Positions 1-9,261 are shown, counted from the first letter of the stretch. The stretch is 64,000 nucleotides of DNA from Marilutibacter chinensis (GCF_021725675.1 NZ_JAKJPO010000003.1:248001-312000), one strand, 5' to 3'. Notes: generated from the letters alone by a model not told the origin. A program made the numbers and translations.

Positions 1-32
1 AGCGCCGCCAGCGCCGTTGCCCGCAGCCGCAT
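1..32 (-). CDS. start of an unidentified gene, truncated by the window edge
   Basis: An ATG at position 32 overlaps the stop codon of the peptidase gene upstream of it (TGATG). It is preceded on the minus strand by a strong AGGAGG ribosome-binding site at about 41-47, lying inside the last codons of that gene. The visible residues, MRLRATALAA, look like the start of a signal peptide, so an exported protein translationally coupled to the peptidase is likely. Only ten codons are visible, so no function can be given. Confidence 0.45.
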   Translation of the reverse strand, partial: MRLRATALAA

Positions 33-2194
33 CAGCGCGCCTCCTGCGCGTCCACGCCGAGCTGGTGGAGCATGAATGCGTACATCTCGGCGCGCTCGCG
101 GAAGCGGCGGAAGCGACCCGACTTGCCGCCGTGGCCGGCCTCCATGTTGGTGCGGAACACGACGATGTGGTCGGAGGTGTCCAGATCCCGCAGCCGCGCC
201 ACGTACTTGGCCGGCTCCCAGTACTGCACCTGCGAGTCCCACAACCCGGTGCCGACGAACATCGCCGGATAGGCCTGGGCCTTCAGGTTGTCATACGGCG
301 AGTACGACAGCATGTAGTCGTAATACGCCTTCTGCTCCGGGTTGCCCCACTCGTCGTACTCGTTGGTGGTCAGCGGGATGCTCGGATCCAGCATCGTCGT
401 CACCACGTCGACGAACGGCACCTGCGACAGGATCACCCGATAGCTGTCCGGTGCCATGTTGGCGATCGCGCCCATCAGCAGCCCACCGGCGCTGCCGCCG
501 TATGCGGCGACGCGATCCGGCGCGGCGTATTTCTGCTCGACGAGGAACTTCGTCACGTCGATGAAGTCGGTGAAGGTGTTCTTCTTGTGGAACAGCTTGC
601 CGTCGTCGTACCAGGCGCGTCCCATCTCCTGGCCGCCGCGGATGTGCGCGATCGCGTAGACCATGCCGCGGTCGAGCAGGCTGACCACGGTGCTGTTGAA
701 GCCGGGATCGGTCGAGGAGCCGTAGCTGCCGTAGGCGTACTGCAGCAGGGCCGCACTGCCATCGCGCTCGAAGCCCTTCCGGTAGACCAGCGATACCGGT
801 ACCCGGGTGCCGTCGCGGACGGTCGCCCACAGCCGCTCGGTCACGTATCGGGCCGGGTCGTAGCCGATCACCGGCTCGCGCTTGAGCATGCGGCGCTCGC
901 CGGTCTTCACGTTGAGCTCGTAGACGGTGTCCGGGGTTGTCATCGAGGTGTAGCCATAGCGCAGCAGCTCGGTGTCCGGCTCGGCATTGGTCGACAGGCC
1001 CATCGAGTACGCCGGCTCGTCGGCCTTCACGTATTCCTCCTCGCCCGGCTGGCCCGGCGTGCCGCGCACGATGCGCAGGCGCTCCAGGCCCTCGGAGCGC
1101 TCGCCGATCGCGGTGAAACCGTCGAACAGCTCGAGGCCATCGATGAACACGTCGTCGCGATGCGCGATCCAGTCCTTCCAGTCCTTGCGCGAGGTGCTAC
1201 CGGTCGGCGCGGTGACGACCTTGAAGTTCTTCGCGCCGTCGGCATTGGTCACGATCACCCAGCGGCCGTCATGGTGGTCGGCGTCGTACTCGACATCGCG
1301 CTCGCGCGGCGCCAGCACCGTGAACTCGCCCGGATCGGCCGCCGGCGAGCAGCGCAGCTCGCTCGACACCGTGCTCTCCACGCCGATGCAGATGAACTTC
1401 TCGTCGCGGGTCTTGCCGATGTGCATGTAGAAACTGTCGTCGTGCTCCTCGTAGACCAGCACGTCGTTGGCGACCGGAGTACCGAGCACATGCTTCTTGA
1501 CCCGCACGGTCAGCAGGGTCTCGGGATCGTTCTCGACATAGAACAGGGTGCGGTTGTCGTCGGCCCAGACCAGATTCGGCGACACGCCCTTGATCTGGTC
1601 CGGATACAGCTCGCCGGTCTCCAGGTCCTTGAAGCGCACGGTGTACTGGCGGCGGCCGTTCAGGTCCTCGGCATAGGCGAGCACCTTGTCGTCGCGGGTC
1701 ACTTCCCAGTCGCCGACGTTGTAGTAGTCCTTGCCAGCGGCCAGCGCGTTGACGTCGAGCAGGACCTCTTCGCCGGCGAAGTCGTCGGCGTCGTTGGCCT
1801 TCTGGATCGACAGCGCATCGACGCCGGCGGCATCACGGCGGCGGCCGTAGACCGGATAGTCCTGGCCGGTCGCGAAGCGGGTGTAGTACCACCAGCCGTG
1901 CTTGCGGTACGGCACCGAGCTGTCGTCCTGCTTGATGCGGCCGACGATCTCATCAAAGAGCGTGTCCTCCAGCGGCTTCAGCGGCGCCATCACCGCGTCG
2001 GCATAGGCGTTCTCGGCCTCCAGATAGGCCAGCACCGCCTTGTCCCCGCGCTCGTCGTCGCGCAGCCAGTAGTACTCGTCCTGGCGCTCGGCGCCGTGCG
2101 GCGCCTTGACCACGTGCGGACGCTTCTCGGCATCCGGCGGGGCCGGCAGGTCGGCGGCGGAAGCAACGGTCGGAACGGCAGTGGAAAGGCTCAT
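32..2194 (-). CDS. S9A prolyl oligopeptidase family, oligopeptidase B-like (start probably damaged)
   Basis: A 720-residue serine peptidase that would cleave small peptides, after basic residues if it is a true oligopeptidase B. It has the beta-propeller N-terminal half and the C-terminal alpha/beta-hydrolase half; the nucleophile is Ser568 in YGGSAGG, with a catalytic Asp in TGLWDSQ and His in EAGHGG near the C terminus. The first ATG yields MSLSTAVPTVASAADLPAPP, which has an AxA cleavage site but lacks a basic n-region. In frame upstream the DNA encodes PTLSLAALL, the expected hydrophobic core, immediately preceded by a TGA at 2222-2224. The original start therefore seems lost next to an IS remnant. 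The enzyme may now be cytoplasmic or poorly exported. Its stop overlaps the next gene at the window edge. Confidence 0.9.
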   Translation of the reverse strand: MSLSTAVPTVASAADLPAPPDAEKRPHVVKAPHGAERQDEYYWLRDDERGDKAVLAYLEAENAYADAVMAPLKPLEDTLFDEIVGRIKQDDSSVPYRKHGWWYYTRFATGQDYPVYGRRRDAAGVDALSIQKANDADDFAGEEVLLDVNALAAGKDYYNVGDWEVTRDDKVLAYAEDLNGRRQYTVRFKDLETGELYPDQIKGVSPNLVWADDNRTLFYVENDPETLLTVRVKKHVLGTPVANDVLVYEEHDDSFYMHIGKTRDEKFICIGVESTVSSELRCSPAADPGEFTVLAPRERDVEYDADHHDGRWVIVTNADGAKNFKVVTAPTGSTSRKDWKDWIAHRDDVFIDGLELFDGFTAIGERSEGLERLRIVRGTPGQPGEEEYVKADEPAYSMGLSTNAEPDTELLRYGYTSMTTPDTVYELNVKTGERRMLKREPVIGYDPARYVTERLWATVRDGTRVPVSLVYRKGFERDGSAALLQYAYGSYGSSTDPGFNSTVVSLLDRGMVYAIAHIRGGQEMGRAWYDDGKLFHKKNTFTDFIDVTKFLVEQKYAAPDRVAAYGGSAGGLLMGAIANMAPDSYRVILSQVPFVDVVTTMLDPSIPLTTNEYDEWGNPEQKAYYDYMLSYSPYDNLKAQAYPAMFVGTGLWDSQVQYWEPAKYVARLRDLDTSDHIVVFRTNMEAGHGGKSGRFRRFRERAEMYAFMLHQLGVDAQEAR

Positions 2195-2317
2195 CAGCAG
2201 GGCGGCCAGCGACAGGGTGGGTCATGGATGGGGGCCGGGGACGGGTTTCGCAACAGAGGGCGAAGGCGACCCTGAATCGACCAGTCTTTCGTAGACACCT
2301 TGGGGCAGTCCACCACA

Positions 2318-2523
2318 GTGCTCGACGCCCATCTGTTCGAGGATCTGGACCAGGTCCGAGAGATCACCGATACCTGGCTGCAACGCTACAACGACGAACG
2401 CCCGCACGAGTCCCTGGGACACCTGCCACCCAGCCTCTATCGCGCCCTGCGCGAGCGGGAAACCTCCTAATCCACTGCCCTCTTGACGGGGAAGGCTACG
2501 AGACGGCTATTGGGGGCAGGTCA
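2318..2523 (+). mobile_element. remnant of an IS3-family (IS407-like) insertion sequence, transposase C terminus and right end
   Basis: In frame from 2318 to the TAA at 2468-2470, the DNA encodes the last 50 residues of an IS3-family OrfB integrase. Recognisable pieces are [20 protein letters not shown] and [19 protein letters not shown], which follow the last catalytic Glu in this family. Just past the stop, TGGGGGCAGGTCA (2511-2523) fits a right terminal inverted repeat (TGACCTGCCCCC read inward). The upstream four fifths of the element, including OrfA and the DDE residues, is missing, so it is dead. The left break lies between the damaged peptidase start (about 2225) and 2318; the DNA in between is unassigned. 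Confidence 0.8.
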
Positions 2524-2604
2524 GAAAGACCAGAATGCCCACGACAGTTTCGGCTCTACCTTGAGCCCTGCTGGCCGGCCTTTGCAAACTAGCCTAGGAT
2601 CTTG

Positions 2605-3012
2605 TTACCCATTACATTCAGGCTGATAATGAAGATAAGTTTCATGTGCTGGGAGCTCGATATCCCTCGCCAAAGCTAGATTAAAATCCTTCCAGTTCGA
2701 TACAACAGGAAGATCAAGAAAGGAATCTCCATACCAAAGAGCAATCTCGACACAACTGGTGCGAAGCCTACCTAGAAGGGAAAACAGCTCCGTAGAACCA
2801 ACGCCAAGCCCATCAGCAATGCCGCGCTGAGCTGATAAATATAGATCATCAAAAGGACACCCGTTAGGCGTCAGTTCATATATCTGAGCGCTCTCACCGA
2901 ATATTGATCGCGAGGCATCAGCAATCAGACCTTTGTCAGGACATGGCTTCAGATGTCGGAAAACGTCCTCTCCGGCATCCACACAGACTTTCACGAGAGC
3001 AAACTGTGTCAT
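2605..3012 (-). CDS. candidate immunity protein for the adjacent Rhs toxin
   Basis: A 135-residue soluble protein of unrecognised family, without signal peptide or membrane segment. Its ATG (3012-3010) overlaps the TGA of the Rhs gene (ATGA), the arrangement expected for a polymorphic-toxin immunity gene translated with its toxin. The coding DNA is visibly AT-richer than the surrounding genes, with codons such as AAA, ATA and TTA that are rare elsewhere in the window, as is the last ~500 bases of the Rhs gene. This suggests the toxin tip and this gene arrived as one cassette. Function is inferred from position and composition only. Confidence 0.65.
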   Translation of the reverse strand: MTQFALVKVCVDAGEDVFRHLKPCPDKGLIADASRSIFGESAQIYELTPNGCPFDDLYLSAQRGIADGLGVGSTELFSLLGRLRTSCVEIALWYGDSFLDLPVVSNWKDFNLALARDIELPAHETYLHYQPECNG

Positions 3013-6000
3013 CTCCCCCCCTTGTCATCGCGGCTATGTCGCTGCCGCATTTCACCAGACCTAACTGCTGCATCAGCACGATCAATATCGTCAGAAGTAG
3101 TCGGGCGAGCGTCTGACCGAGTCGTTCGCGTCACTCCAGTCTTCGGATTCGTATGCGATTCAGAGGTGTGCGTGTGACTACGCACATCTCCGGCCTTGGC
3201 ATCCCTATGGCTACTATGGATCTGCATGAAATCACCCCCTTCGCTCGTTGGCTTAGAGGTACTTACCAAGTTCACGTCTGCCGATGTATCAAGCGCCGTC
3301 CCGTTTGGAGTGACCGTAAATCTGGCGCCGTCTGCGCCATTGTCAGCAGCTCTGGCGGCATCAACGCCATGACTTGCCCCCCTTACCGCAGTTCCTAACC
3401 CAGTTGCAAATGGAACGGCGGCTCCAACAATATCCGCGCCCAATGCTGCTGCATTCGTCCAACTCGGTTCCGTTGCTAGCTTGTAGCCGCTGTAAGCGAT
3501 AAACCCGATGTCAGCGATGGTATCGAGGACACGACCATCAGGATCCGTGTATTTGTAAGGATTGCCGGCGGCGTACCAGTAGCGGTTGAAGTATCGTGTA
3601 TCGCCGTTGCTGTACGGCGTCACCGGGTCGGCTGACAGGAACCGGCCGATGTCGTCGTCATAGTAGCGCTGCTGGGCGTAGACCAGGCCCGTCGCGGCGT
3701 CGAACACGTGGCCGGTGTAGCCGGGGCCGTCCTGCGGGGTCGGGGTCAGCTGCTTGCCGTAGGGTTCGTACTCGCGACGTTCCAGTACGGTGCGGTTGGC
3801 GTCGGTGATCACCACCGGGCTGCCCAGCGCGTCGGTGTGCTGGTACTTGGTCGTGTAGGTGTTGGTCGGCGTATAACGCTCACGGGTCGCGATCAGACTG
3901 CCGGCCAGATAGATGTACTCGCTGATCACGCTCTTGCGCTGGTCGACGGTCATCGCCAGTTCGCCCGATTGCGTGTACTGGCTGTACTTGTTGTGGCTGG
4001 TGTAGTCCCAGACCCGGCGGCCCAGCCCGTCATAGGCGTATTGGCTGGTCACCGCACCCACCGTGGCGCTGCGCAGGCGATTGCCGTAGTCGGAATCGAA
4101 CGTGGCGCCGCTCTTGTTGGCCAGGTTGCCCTGCACGTCGTAGCCCAGCCCGACCACCGTGGTGCCGCCGCAGCTGCCGGTCTTGACGTTGGTCAACCGC
4201 CAGTTCGCGTCGTAGCAGTAGTGGTGGTCGCGCACCGCCGGGCCGCCGCCGAGCTTGACCCGGGTCAGGTTGTCCAGCACGTCGTAGGCATAGGTCGCGG
4301 TGCCGAACATCGGCGAGGTCGTACTGGTCAGCCGGTCCAGGCCGTCGTAGACCATGTCGCGGTTGCCGCGCTGGTTGCGACCGGTGGCGCCGTCGGTGAT
4401 CGCGGCGACGTTGCCATTGGCGTCGAAGTCGTAGCTGTCGGCCAGGAATTTGGTGCTGCCGTAGGCGTCGGTGCTGGTGTCCGGCAGGCCCCGCGCGTTC
4501 TGGGTCAGCGTGTGGACGATGCCGTTGCCGTAGGTGAACTGCTTGATCGCCCCGTTCGGGTAGTAGCTGACGTTGCTGGCGAAGGTGCCGGCCTTGGTCG
4601 GCTGGCCTAGCGCATTGGGCGCGTAGTCGACGGTGATGCCGTGCCAGGACTGGGCCGAGCGGTGGCCATTGGCGTTGTATTCATGCGTGACCGACCAGTC
4701 GATGGTGTTCCACTGCATCCGCTCCTGCACGGGCAGGCGGCGCTTGTTGTACGCGTAGGTGGTGGTGACGATCTGGTCGCTGCCGCCGTCGTTGTTGACG
4801 GTGACCGTCTCCGGCAGCCCGTCGGGCGTATAGGTATGGGTGGTGTTGCCGCGGCCGTCCGGGAACGTCAGTGCGGTGATCCGGTTGCGGGCGTCGTAGC
4901 TGCGGTTGACCAGGCGACCGGACGCCGTCGCCTGGGCTTTTGCGTCGGGACAGGAAGTGCCGACTCCGATGCTCAGCCCTGCCGCGGACCGGACCAGATT
5001 GTCCGCGCCGTCATACCACACCACCTGCGAGCCCGTTTCGGGCTCGGTCACCATGCACAGGCGCTCTGCCCCGCCATAGAGGTAGTGGCGGTCCAGCGCG
5101 GTGGTACCGCCTGTCGGGCTGGCGCTGTTGCTGCGCCGGATCCGGGTCGGCTTGCCGAAGTCGTCGCGGCTGATGTGAGTGAACGCCCCTTCCGGATGCC
5201 AGAGCGTCACCGGCGTGTCGTAGCCAGGCTGGTCGAAAGCCTGGAACCACGAGTGGCTGATCTTGCCCCGCGGATTGGTCACCTTGACGTAGTCGCCGCT
5301 GGTATTGTTGCCGTACACGGTGGTGGTGACCAGCAGGCCCAGCTCCGAGTCCTGCTCGACCCGGATCGCCCGCCCCAGCGCGTCGTAACCGGTATGGGTG
5401 CCGGCCGTCGAGTTGTACACCAGGCTCGGGTACGAGGCGAACGACGTGCGCCCGTCGTGGTCGTAGGCGAAGGTGTTGAAGCGCTTGGTCGCTTCGTAGT
5501 TGCCGACCTCGTACTCCTGCACGATCAGCGGCCGCCACAGCGCATCGTAGAAGGTGAGCTTGCGGGCATTGCCGGTGCTGACGGTCTGCCGCCAGTGGCC
5601 GGCCGGGATGCCGCCCTCGGCGACGTCCACCTGCTCGAACACCTGCGTGGTCGGCGCCCACGCCGACGTGTCGCAGACCCCGGCCGCGCTCTCGGATGGA
5701 TGGGTCACCTGGCTCAGCCGGCCCATCGCATCGTAGGCGTAGCAGGTCTTGTAGCCGTTCTCGTCGGTCACCGACGCGAGGGTGCCGTCGTCGTTGACCA
5801 CCGCGCTCTGGCTGACGCCATCGGCGTAGCCGATGCTCTGCGGAATCCCGCGCTTCCAGTTCGACAGCGTGGTGACGTTGCTGCGGCCGTCGGCGACGGT
5901 CCTGAGCGTACCGTCGGCGTTGTAGAGCAGGGTCTGCTTGAGCAGGGTGAAGCTGTACCGCTTGTGGGGCAGGTTGTTTCCGTCGTACTGGGTCTGCGAG

Positions 6001-6191
6001 ACGATCCGGCCGCTCTCGACGTCGGTCACCGACGCGACCTGGCCCAGCACCCAGGCGCCGGTATCGTCGTGGTAGGTGATGACCTCGGTCCTGTCGTAGT
6101 CCGCCGACAGGGCGATGCCCGGCGTCATCGCGCCCATCGCCATCAGTGCGGAGAAGATCGCCGGCCGCAGCCCCTCCTTGCGCGCGCTCAT
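3009..6191 (-). CDS. Rhs/YD-repeat polymorphic toxin with variable C-terminal domain
   Basis: A 1060-residue protein beginning MSARKEGLRPA with a signal peptide ending near ALSADYD. The ATG at 6191 overlaps the stop of the upstream Rhs partner (ATGA). Many YD repeats follow (for example YDAMGRLSQV, YDGLDRLTS, YDGLGRRVWDY), then the Rhs-core signature GLVYAQQRYYDDDIGRFLSADP and NPYKYTDPDGR. After DPDGR (about 3535) comes a 175-residue tip: a hydrophobic segment (AALGADIVGAAVPFATGLG), then a His-rich region (HTHTSESH) and a polar end (DDIDRADAAVRSGEM). This is the presumed toxin; I do not recognise its activity. A longer reading frame reaching 6314 lies inside the upstream gene and was not used. 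The core is GC-rich while the tip is AT-richer, the usual sign of tip exchange. Confidence 0.9.
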   Translation of the reverse strand: MSARKEGLRPAIFSALMAMGAMTPGIALSADYDRTEVITYHDDTGAWVLGQVASVTDVESGRIVSQTQYDGNNLPHKRYSFTLLKQTLLYNADGTLRTVADGRSNVTTLSNWKRGIPQSIGYADGVSQSAVVNDDGTLASVTDENGYKTCYAYDAMGRLSQVTHPSESAAGVCDTSAWAPTTQVFEQVDVAEGGIPAGHWRQTVSTGNARKLTFYDALWRPLIVQEYEVGNYEATKRFNTFAYDHDGRTSFASYPSLVYNSTAGTHTGYDALGRAIRVEQDSELGLLVTTTVYGNNTSGDYVKVTNPRGKISHSWFQAFDQPGYDTPVTLWHPEGAFTHISRDDFGKPTRIRRSNSASPTGGTTALDRHYLYGGAERLCMVTEPETGSQVVWYDGADNLVRSAAGLSIGVGTSCPDAKAQATASGRLVNRSYDARNRITALTFPDGRGNTTHTYTPDGLPETVTVNNDGGSDQIVTTTYAYNKRRLPVQERMQWNTIDWSVTHEYNANGHRSAQSWHGITVDYAPNALGQPTKAGTFASNVSYYPNGAIKQFTYGNGIVHTLTQNARGLPDTSTDAYGSTKFLADSYDFDANGNVAAITDGATGRNQRGNRDMVYDGLDRLTSTTSPMFGTATYAYDVLDNLTRVKLGGGPAVRDHHYCYDANWRLTNVKTGSCGGTTVVGLGYDVQGNLANKSGATFDSDYGNRLRSATVGAVTSQYAYDGLGRRVWDYTSHNKYSQYTQSGELAMTVDQRKSVISEYIYLAGSLIATRERYTPTNTYTTKYQHTDALGSPVVITDANRTVLERREYEPYGKQLTPTPQDGPGYTGHVFDAATGLVYAQQRYYDDDIGRFLSADPVTPYSNGDTRYFNRYWYAAGNPYKYTDPDGRVLDTIADIGFIAYSGYKLATEPSWTNAAALGADIVGAAVPFATGLGTAVRGASHGVDAARAADNGADGARFTVTPNGTALDTSADVNLVSTSKPTSEGGDFMQIHSSHRDAKAGDVRSHTHTSESHTNPKTGVTRTTRSDARPTTSDDIDRADAAVRSGEMRQRHSRDDKGGR

Positions 6192-8863
6192 TCGCCGTCT
6201 CCTTCGCTCGGCTGCGGCTGTTCGTCCTGCGACGACACCGGCTCGGCGACCAATGGGTCGCCCCCTCCACCACCCACTACGCTGACCTTCCTGGCAGTCG
6301 AGAACGCACTGCAACCATTCGCGTTGCAGGCTCTTACACGGTAACTGTATTCGCCTTCGAACCTGTGATTCTGGATACGGCTGGTCGCCGTGCCGGTATA
6401 GATCGTCGCCCAGCCCGCGGCGGAGCCATCACCTGACTGCAGTTCGTAGTGGGTCACGGAGCCCACGTCAGTCCAGCTGACGGTGAAGTCCTGGTTGGTG
6501 TTGGCACTTTGCGGAGCAGACAACACCGGAACGCCAGGAACCGGGGCCGACACGACCGTGGTCTTCATCTCCGAGTAGCCGCCACATCCCCCTGCGTTGC
6601 AGGCGCGGCCAAGATAATCATAGGTGCCGCTTCCGAGTCCGGAGACGTTCTTGCTCAAGCCGCTGCCATTGTAGATCTCGGCCCAGCCGCCACCGTCCTT
6701 GCGCTGCTCCAGTCGATAGCTGGTCGCCGCGCTGACGGCCGGCCAGCTCACCGTGAATGCACCATCGCTGTCCGTGGCCGGGGCCGACAGTACAGGCACC
6801 CCGGACGGTGGCACGGTCACGACCGTCGTCCTGGTTGCGGAGTAGCCACTGCAACCGCCGGCATTGCAGGCCAGGCCACGATAGTCGTATGTCCCGTTGC
6901 CCAGGCCCGAGAGCGTCTTGCTCAGACCCGATCCGCTGTAGACCTGCACCCAGCCGCCGCCGTCCTTGCTCTGCTCCAGGCGGTACTCGGTCGCCGAGTT
7001 CACCTCAGCCCAGCTCACGTTGAAACTCCCCCCACTGCTGGCGGGGACGTTCAAGGATGGCGCGCTGCTCGGCGGATCCACATGGGAGCCGCCGGTTGCG
7101 AAGCTGTATTTGCGCACGCGCAGCGGCCGCGCGAACGAATCGAACTGCTCGACCTCGTTGATGTAGCGCGAGCCCTCGCGGACGATCTCGCGGCGCTTCT
7201 GCGGGCGGATGTATTCGCTGGTGAAGGCATTGCCGCGCGCCTGCGGGCTGTCGCCGATCGGAGTCGGATACGGTTGCCCGGACTGGGCCAGCACGTACTC
7301 GATCCGCTCGGTGTGCAACGGTGTGGAGCCGGTGCCCTTCTGGATCCTCAGCAGCTTGCCTTCGTTGTAGCGGTAGCTGTTGCCGAAGGCATAGCGGGTC
7401 CAGCTCCCGTCCGGCGCAGTGACCGTGGTCAGGGCGGTACCGGCGCAACTGTCGTCGGTGCACTGGGGGGCCTCGCAGCCGTTCGAGTCCTGGCAGACGG
7501 GATGCCCGCCTCCGCTCGGCGGCAGGAACCACGTCACCGTGCTGCTGTAGTCGTAGGTCCATGCATTCGTGGCCAGCCCCGGACCGCTGATCTGCTTGCG
7601 GGTCAGCGAATAGGAATCCCAGTTGATCGGGTAATAGGCGACATCGTCGTTCGGATCGTTGTATGGCGTCGAATAGTTGCCGCACAGGGCCGGCACATTG
7701 GACCGGCCATGGCGCTTCGGAAACACGGTGAAGGTGCCCGTCGCGCCCGAAGGATGCGAAATGGTGCCGACGACGGATGTCTTGTTGAGGATGTCGCCAG
7801 GATTGAAGCAGTTGCGGACGAAATCGCCGGGGTCGGTGTTCTTGTTGTAGTCGATGCCGGCTTCACTGAAAGCCGCGAAATCGATCGACCAGCGGCTACC
7901 GTCGGGCAGCACCACGCCAGTGAGCGTGCTCTTTCCGGTTCCCACGGAGGCGTACTCGTACTGCCAGGTCCGGGTGCCGTCGTTGACGGTGCCGATCTTG
8001 CCGTTGGCGTTGTACCCCAGGGTGATGCCGCGGCCGTCGCTGGAGGCGATCGCGGTCAGCCGGGCCGGTGCGTTGTAGGCATTGGTGTAGGTGTAGGTGA
8101 CCCAGTTGCCGAAACGGTCCTCCACCCGGGTCGCGTACAGCACGTTCCTGCGCCGCGGCAGGTAGATCGGCACCCCGTTGCTGTTCTTGTCTTTCAGTTT
8201 CGCTTCCACGTACTGGGCCATGCGGTTGAACCAGTACCGGGTACCGTCGGCGGTGATCGCCAGGAAGCCCTCTCCGCTGCCGTTCTGGATCGCGGACAGG
8301 CAGCTGAACCAGGTCTGGCCATCGGTGGTCCAGCGCCACGGACCGCCGGTTGCCGGCCGGGTCGTCGACGCACTGCCGATCAGCATCTCGCCACCGCCGG
8401 GCAGGCTGGCCTGGTTGCCCTGCCAGTACTCATGGGGCTGGAAATACTTGTCGCTGACCTTCACCGCCGGCGGCTGCGTCGCCCCGCTGCAGCGCTGGTC
8501 GTGCCAGGTGGTCGCGAAGACGCCGCTGATCCGCGGCACGTCCAGGTCCCAGTCCGCGAACGGCAGGTCGTAACCGTCGATATCGCGGTTGGCGCCATGA
8601 TTTTCGACGCTGTAGCGGCGCCCGACCGCGACGGCCAATCCGTTGTTGCCGGGCACGCCGACGTCGGTGGCCGAGAACGACAACGCGCCGGTATTGAGAT
8701 CGACATTGTCCCCGAACAGGTCCGGCCCCAACGAGGTGATCGCCGAACGCTTGTCGATCAGCTTGTCGTACTCCTCCCAGGGCGCCTTGCCTTCGTCCTG
8801 AGCGCAAACCGTCCCCCCGGCCGCCAACAGCGCCGCGGCCACCACCCACTGCATCGTTCTCAT
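6188..8863 (-). CDS. Rhs-associated N-terminal partner protein with three fibronectin type III-like repeats
   Basis: An 891-residue secreted protein. The start ATG at 8863 has an A/G-rich ribosome-binding site (GGAAGGAAAA) and gives MRTMQWVVAAALLAAGGTVCAQ, a clear signal peptide. Residues to about 590 resemble the N-terminal part of Rhs/YD proteins (FGDNVDLNTGALSFSATDV; YNANGKIGTV). Three fibronectin type III-like repeats of about 85 residues follow, encoded at roughly 6815-7070, 6550-6810 and 6270-6545; each has SATEYRLEQSKDGG- and GTYDYRGLACNAGGC-like stretches. The C terminus is acidic and polar. It overlaps the next Rhs gene by ATGA, so both halves are probably made and exported together. 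It may be a carrier or shell piece for the downstream toxin, but that is inference. Confidence 0.85.
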   Translation of the reverse strand: MRTMQWVVAAALLAAGGTVCAQDEGKAPWEEYDKLIDKRSAITSLGPDLFGDNVDLNTGALSFSATDVGVPGNNGLAVAVGRRYSVENHGANRDIDGYDLPFADWDLDVPRISGVFATTWHDQRCSGATQPPAVKVSDKYFQPHEYWQGNQASLPGGGEMLIGSASTTRPATGGPWRWTTDGQTWFSCLSAIQNGSGEGFLAITADGTRYWFNRMAQYVEAKLKDKNSNGVPIYLPRRRNVLYATRVEDRFGNWVTYTYTNAYNAPARLTAIASSDGRGITLGYNANGKIGTVNDGTRTWQYEYASVGTGKSTLTGVVLPDGSRWSIDFAAFSEAGIDYNKNTDPGDFVRNCFNPGDILNKTSVVGTISHPSGATGTFTVFPKRHGRSNVPALCGNYSTPYNDPNDDVAYYPINWDSYSLTRKQISGPGLATNAWTYDYSSTVTWFLPPSGGGHPVCQDSNGCEAPQCTDDSCAGTALTTVTAPDGSWTRYAFGNSYRYNEGKLLRIQKGTGSTPLHTERIEYVLAQSGQPYPTPIGDSPQARGNAFTSEYIRPQKRREIVREGSRYINEVEQFDSFARPLRVRKYSFATGGSHVDPPSSAPSLNVPASSGGSFNVSWAEVNSATEYRLEQSKDGGGWVQVYSGSGLSKTLSGLGNGTYDYRGLACNAGGCSGYSATRTTVVTVPPSGVPVLSAPATDSDGAFTVSWPAVSAATSYRLEQRKDGGGWAEIYNGSGLSKNVSGLGSGTYDYLGRACNAGGCGGYSEMKTTVVSAPVPGVPVLSAPQSANTNQDFTVSWTDVGSVTHYELQSGDGSAAGWATIYTGTATSRIQNHRFEGEYSYRVRACNANGCSAFSTARKVSVVGGGGGDPLVAEPVSSQDEQPQPSEGDGE

Positions 8864-9257
8864 CAACTTTTCCTTCCGTTGCAGCCGTGACCGGCCGCGC
8901 TCCCCAGAACCCCGGAACATCGCTCCAGGTTCATTTCACGTTAAAAATGTGACGCAATTCATACCATCGGCCGCCGGCCCGGACAACCGGTAACTTCCCC
9001 TACACCACAGACGTCACGATGCCGCCGTCGCCGAATCGCTGCACACCGGATGCGTCGTACAACCGCTCCGAGAGCCATACCCGGCCTGGTGGATGATCAT
9101 GTCTCGTCCGCCTCTCAGGCGTTGAGACCGTCAGGCATTCAACCCTCTCTCCACATCAAACTGCCGAAGGCGGACAGGCTTCGAAGGCCCGCGACTTCGA
9201 CCACGGGCACGGCTGGCGATATGCAGGGAATCCGCCGGTCGAGATGACCCCAAAACG
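8864..9257. other. intergenic region upstream of the Rhs operon; no gene seen
   Basis: About 390 bases hold no credible gene on either strand. An unusually AT-rich patch around 8930-8965 (TTTCACGTTAAAAATGTGACGC and neighbours) lies 70-100 bases upstream of the Rhs partner start and is the likeliest promoter or regulator-binding site. I cannot assign exact promoter hexamers. Confidence 0.4.
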
Positions 9258-9261
9258 ACAA

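Noticed and set aside
2222..2422. 66-codon minus-strand frame over the IS remnant
   Set aside because: Antisense to the recognisable transposase C terminus; no start signal or homology.
6270..7070. Tandem repeats as a CRISPR array
   Set aside because: Units are ~265 bases, in frame, and encode fibronectin-like domains; no short identical repeats with unique spacers anywhere in the window.
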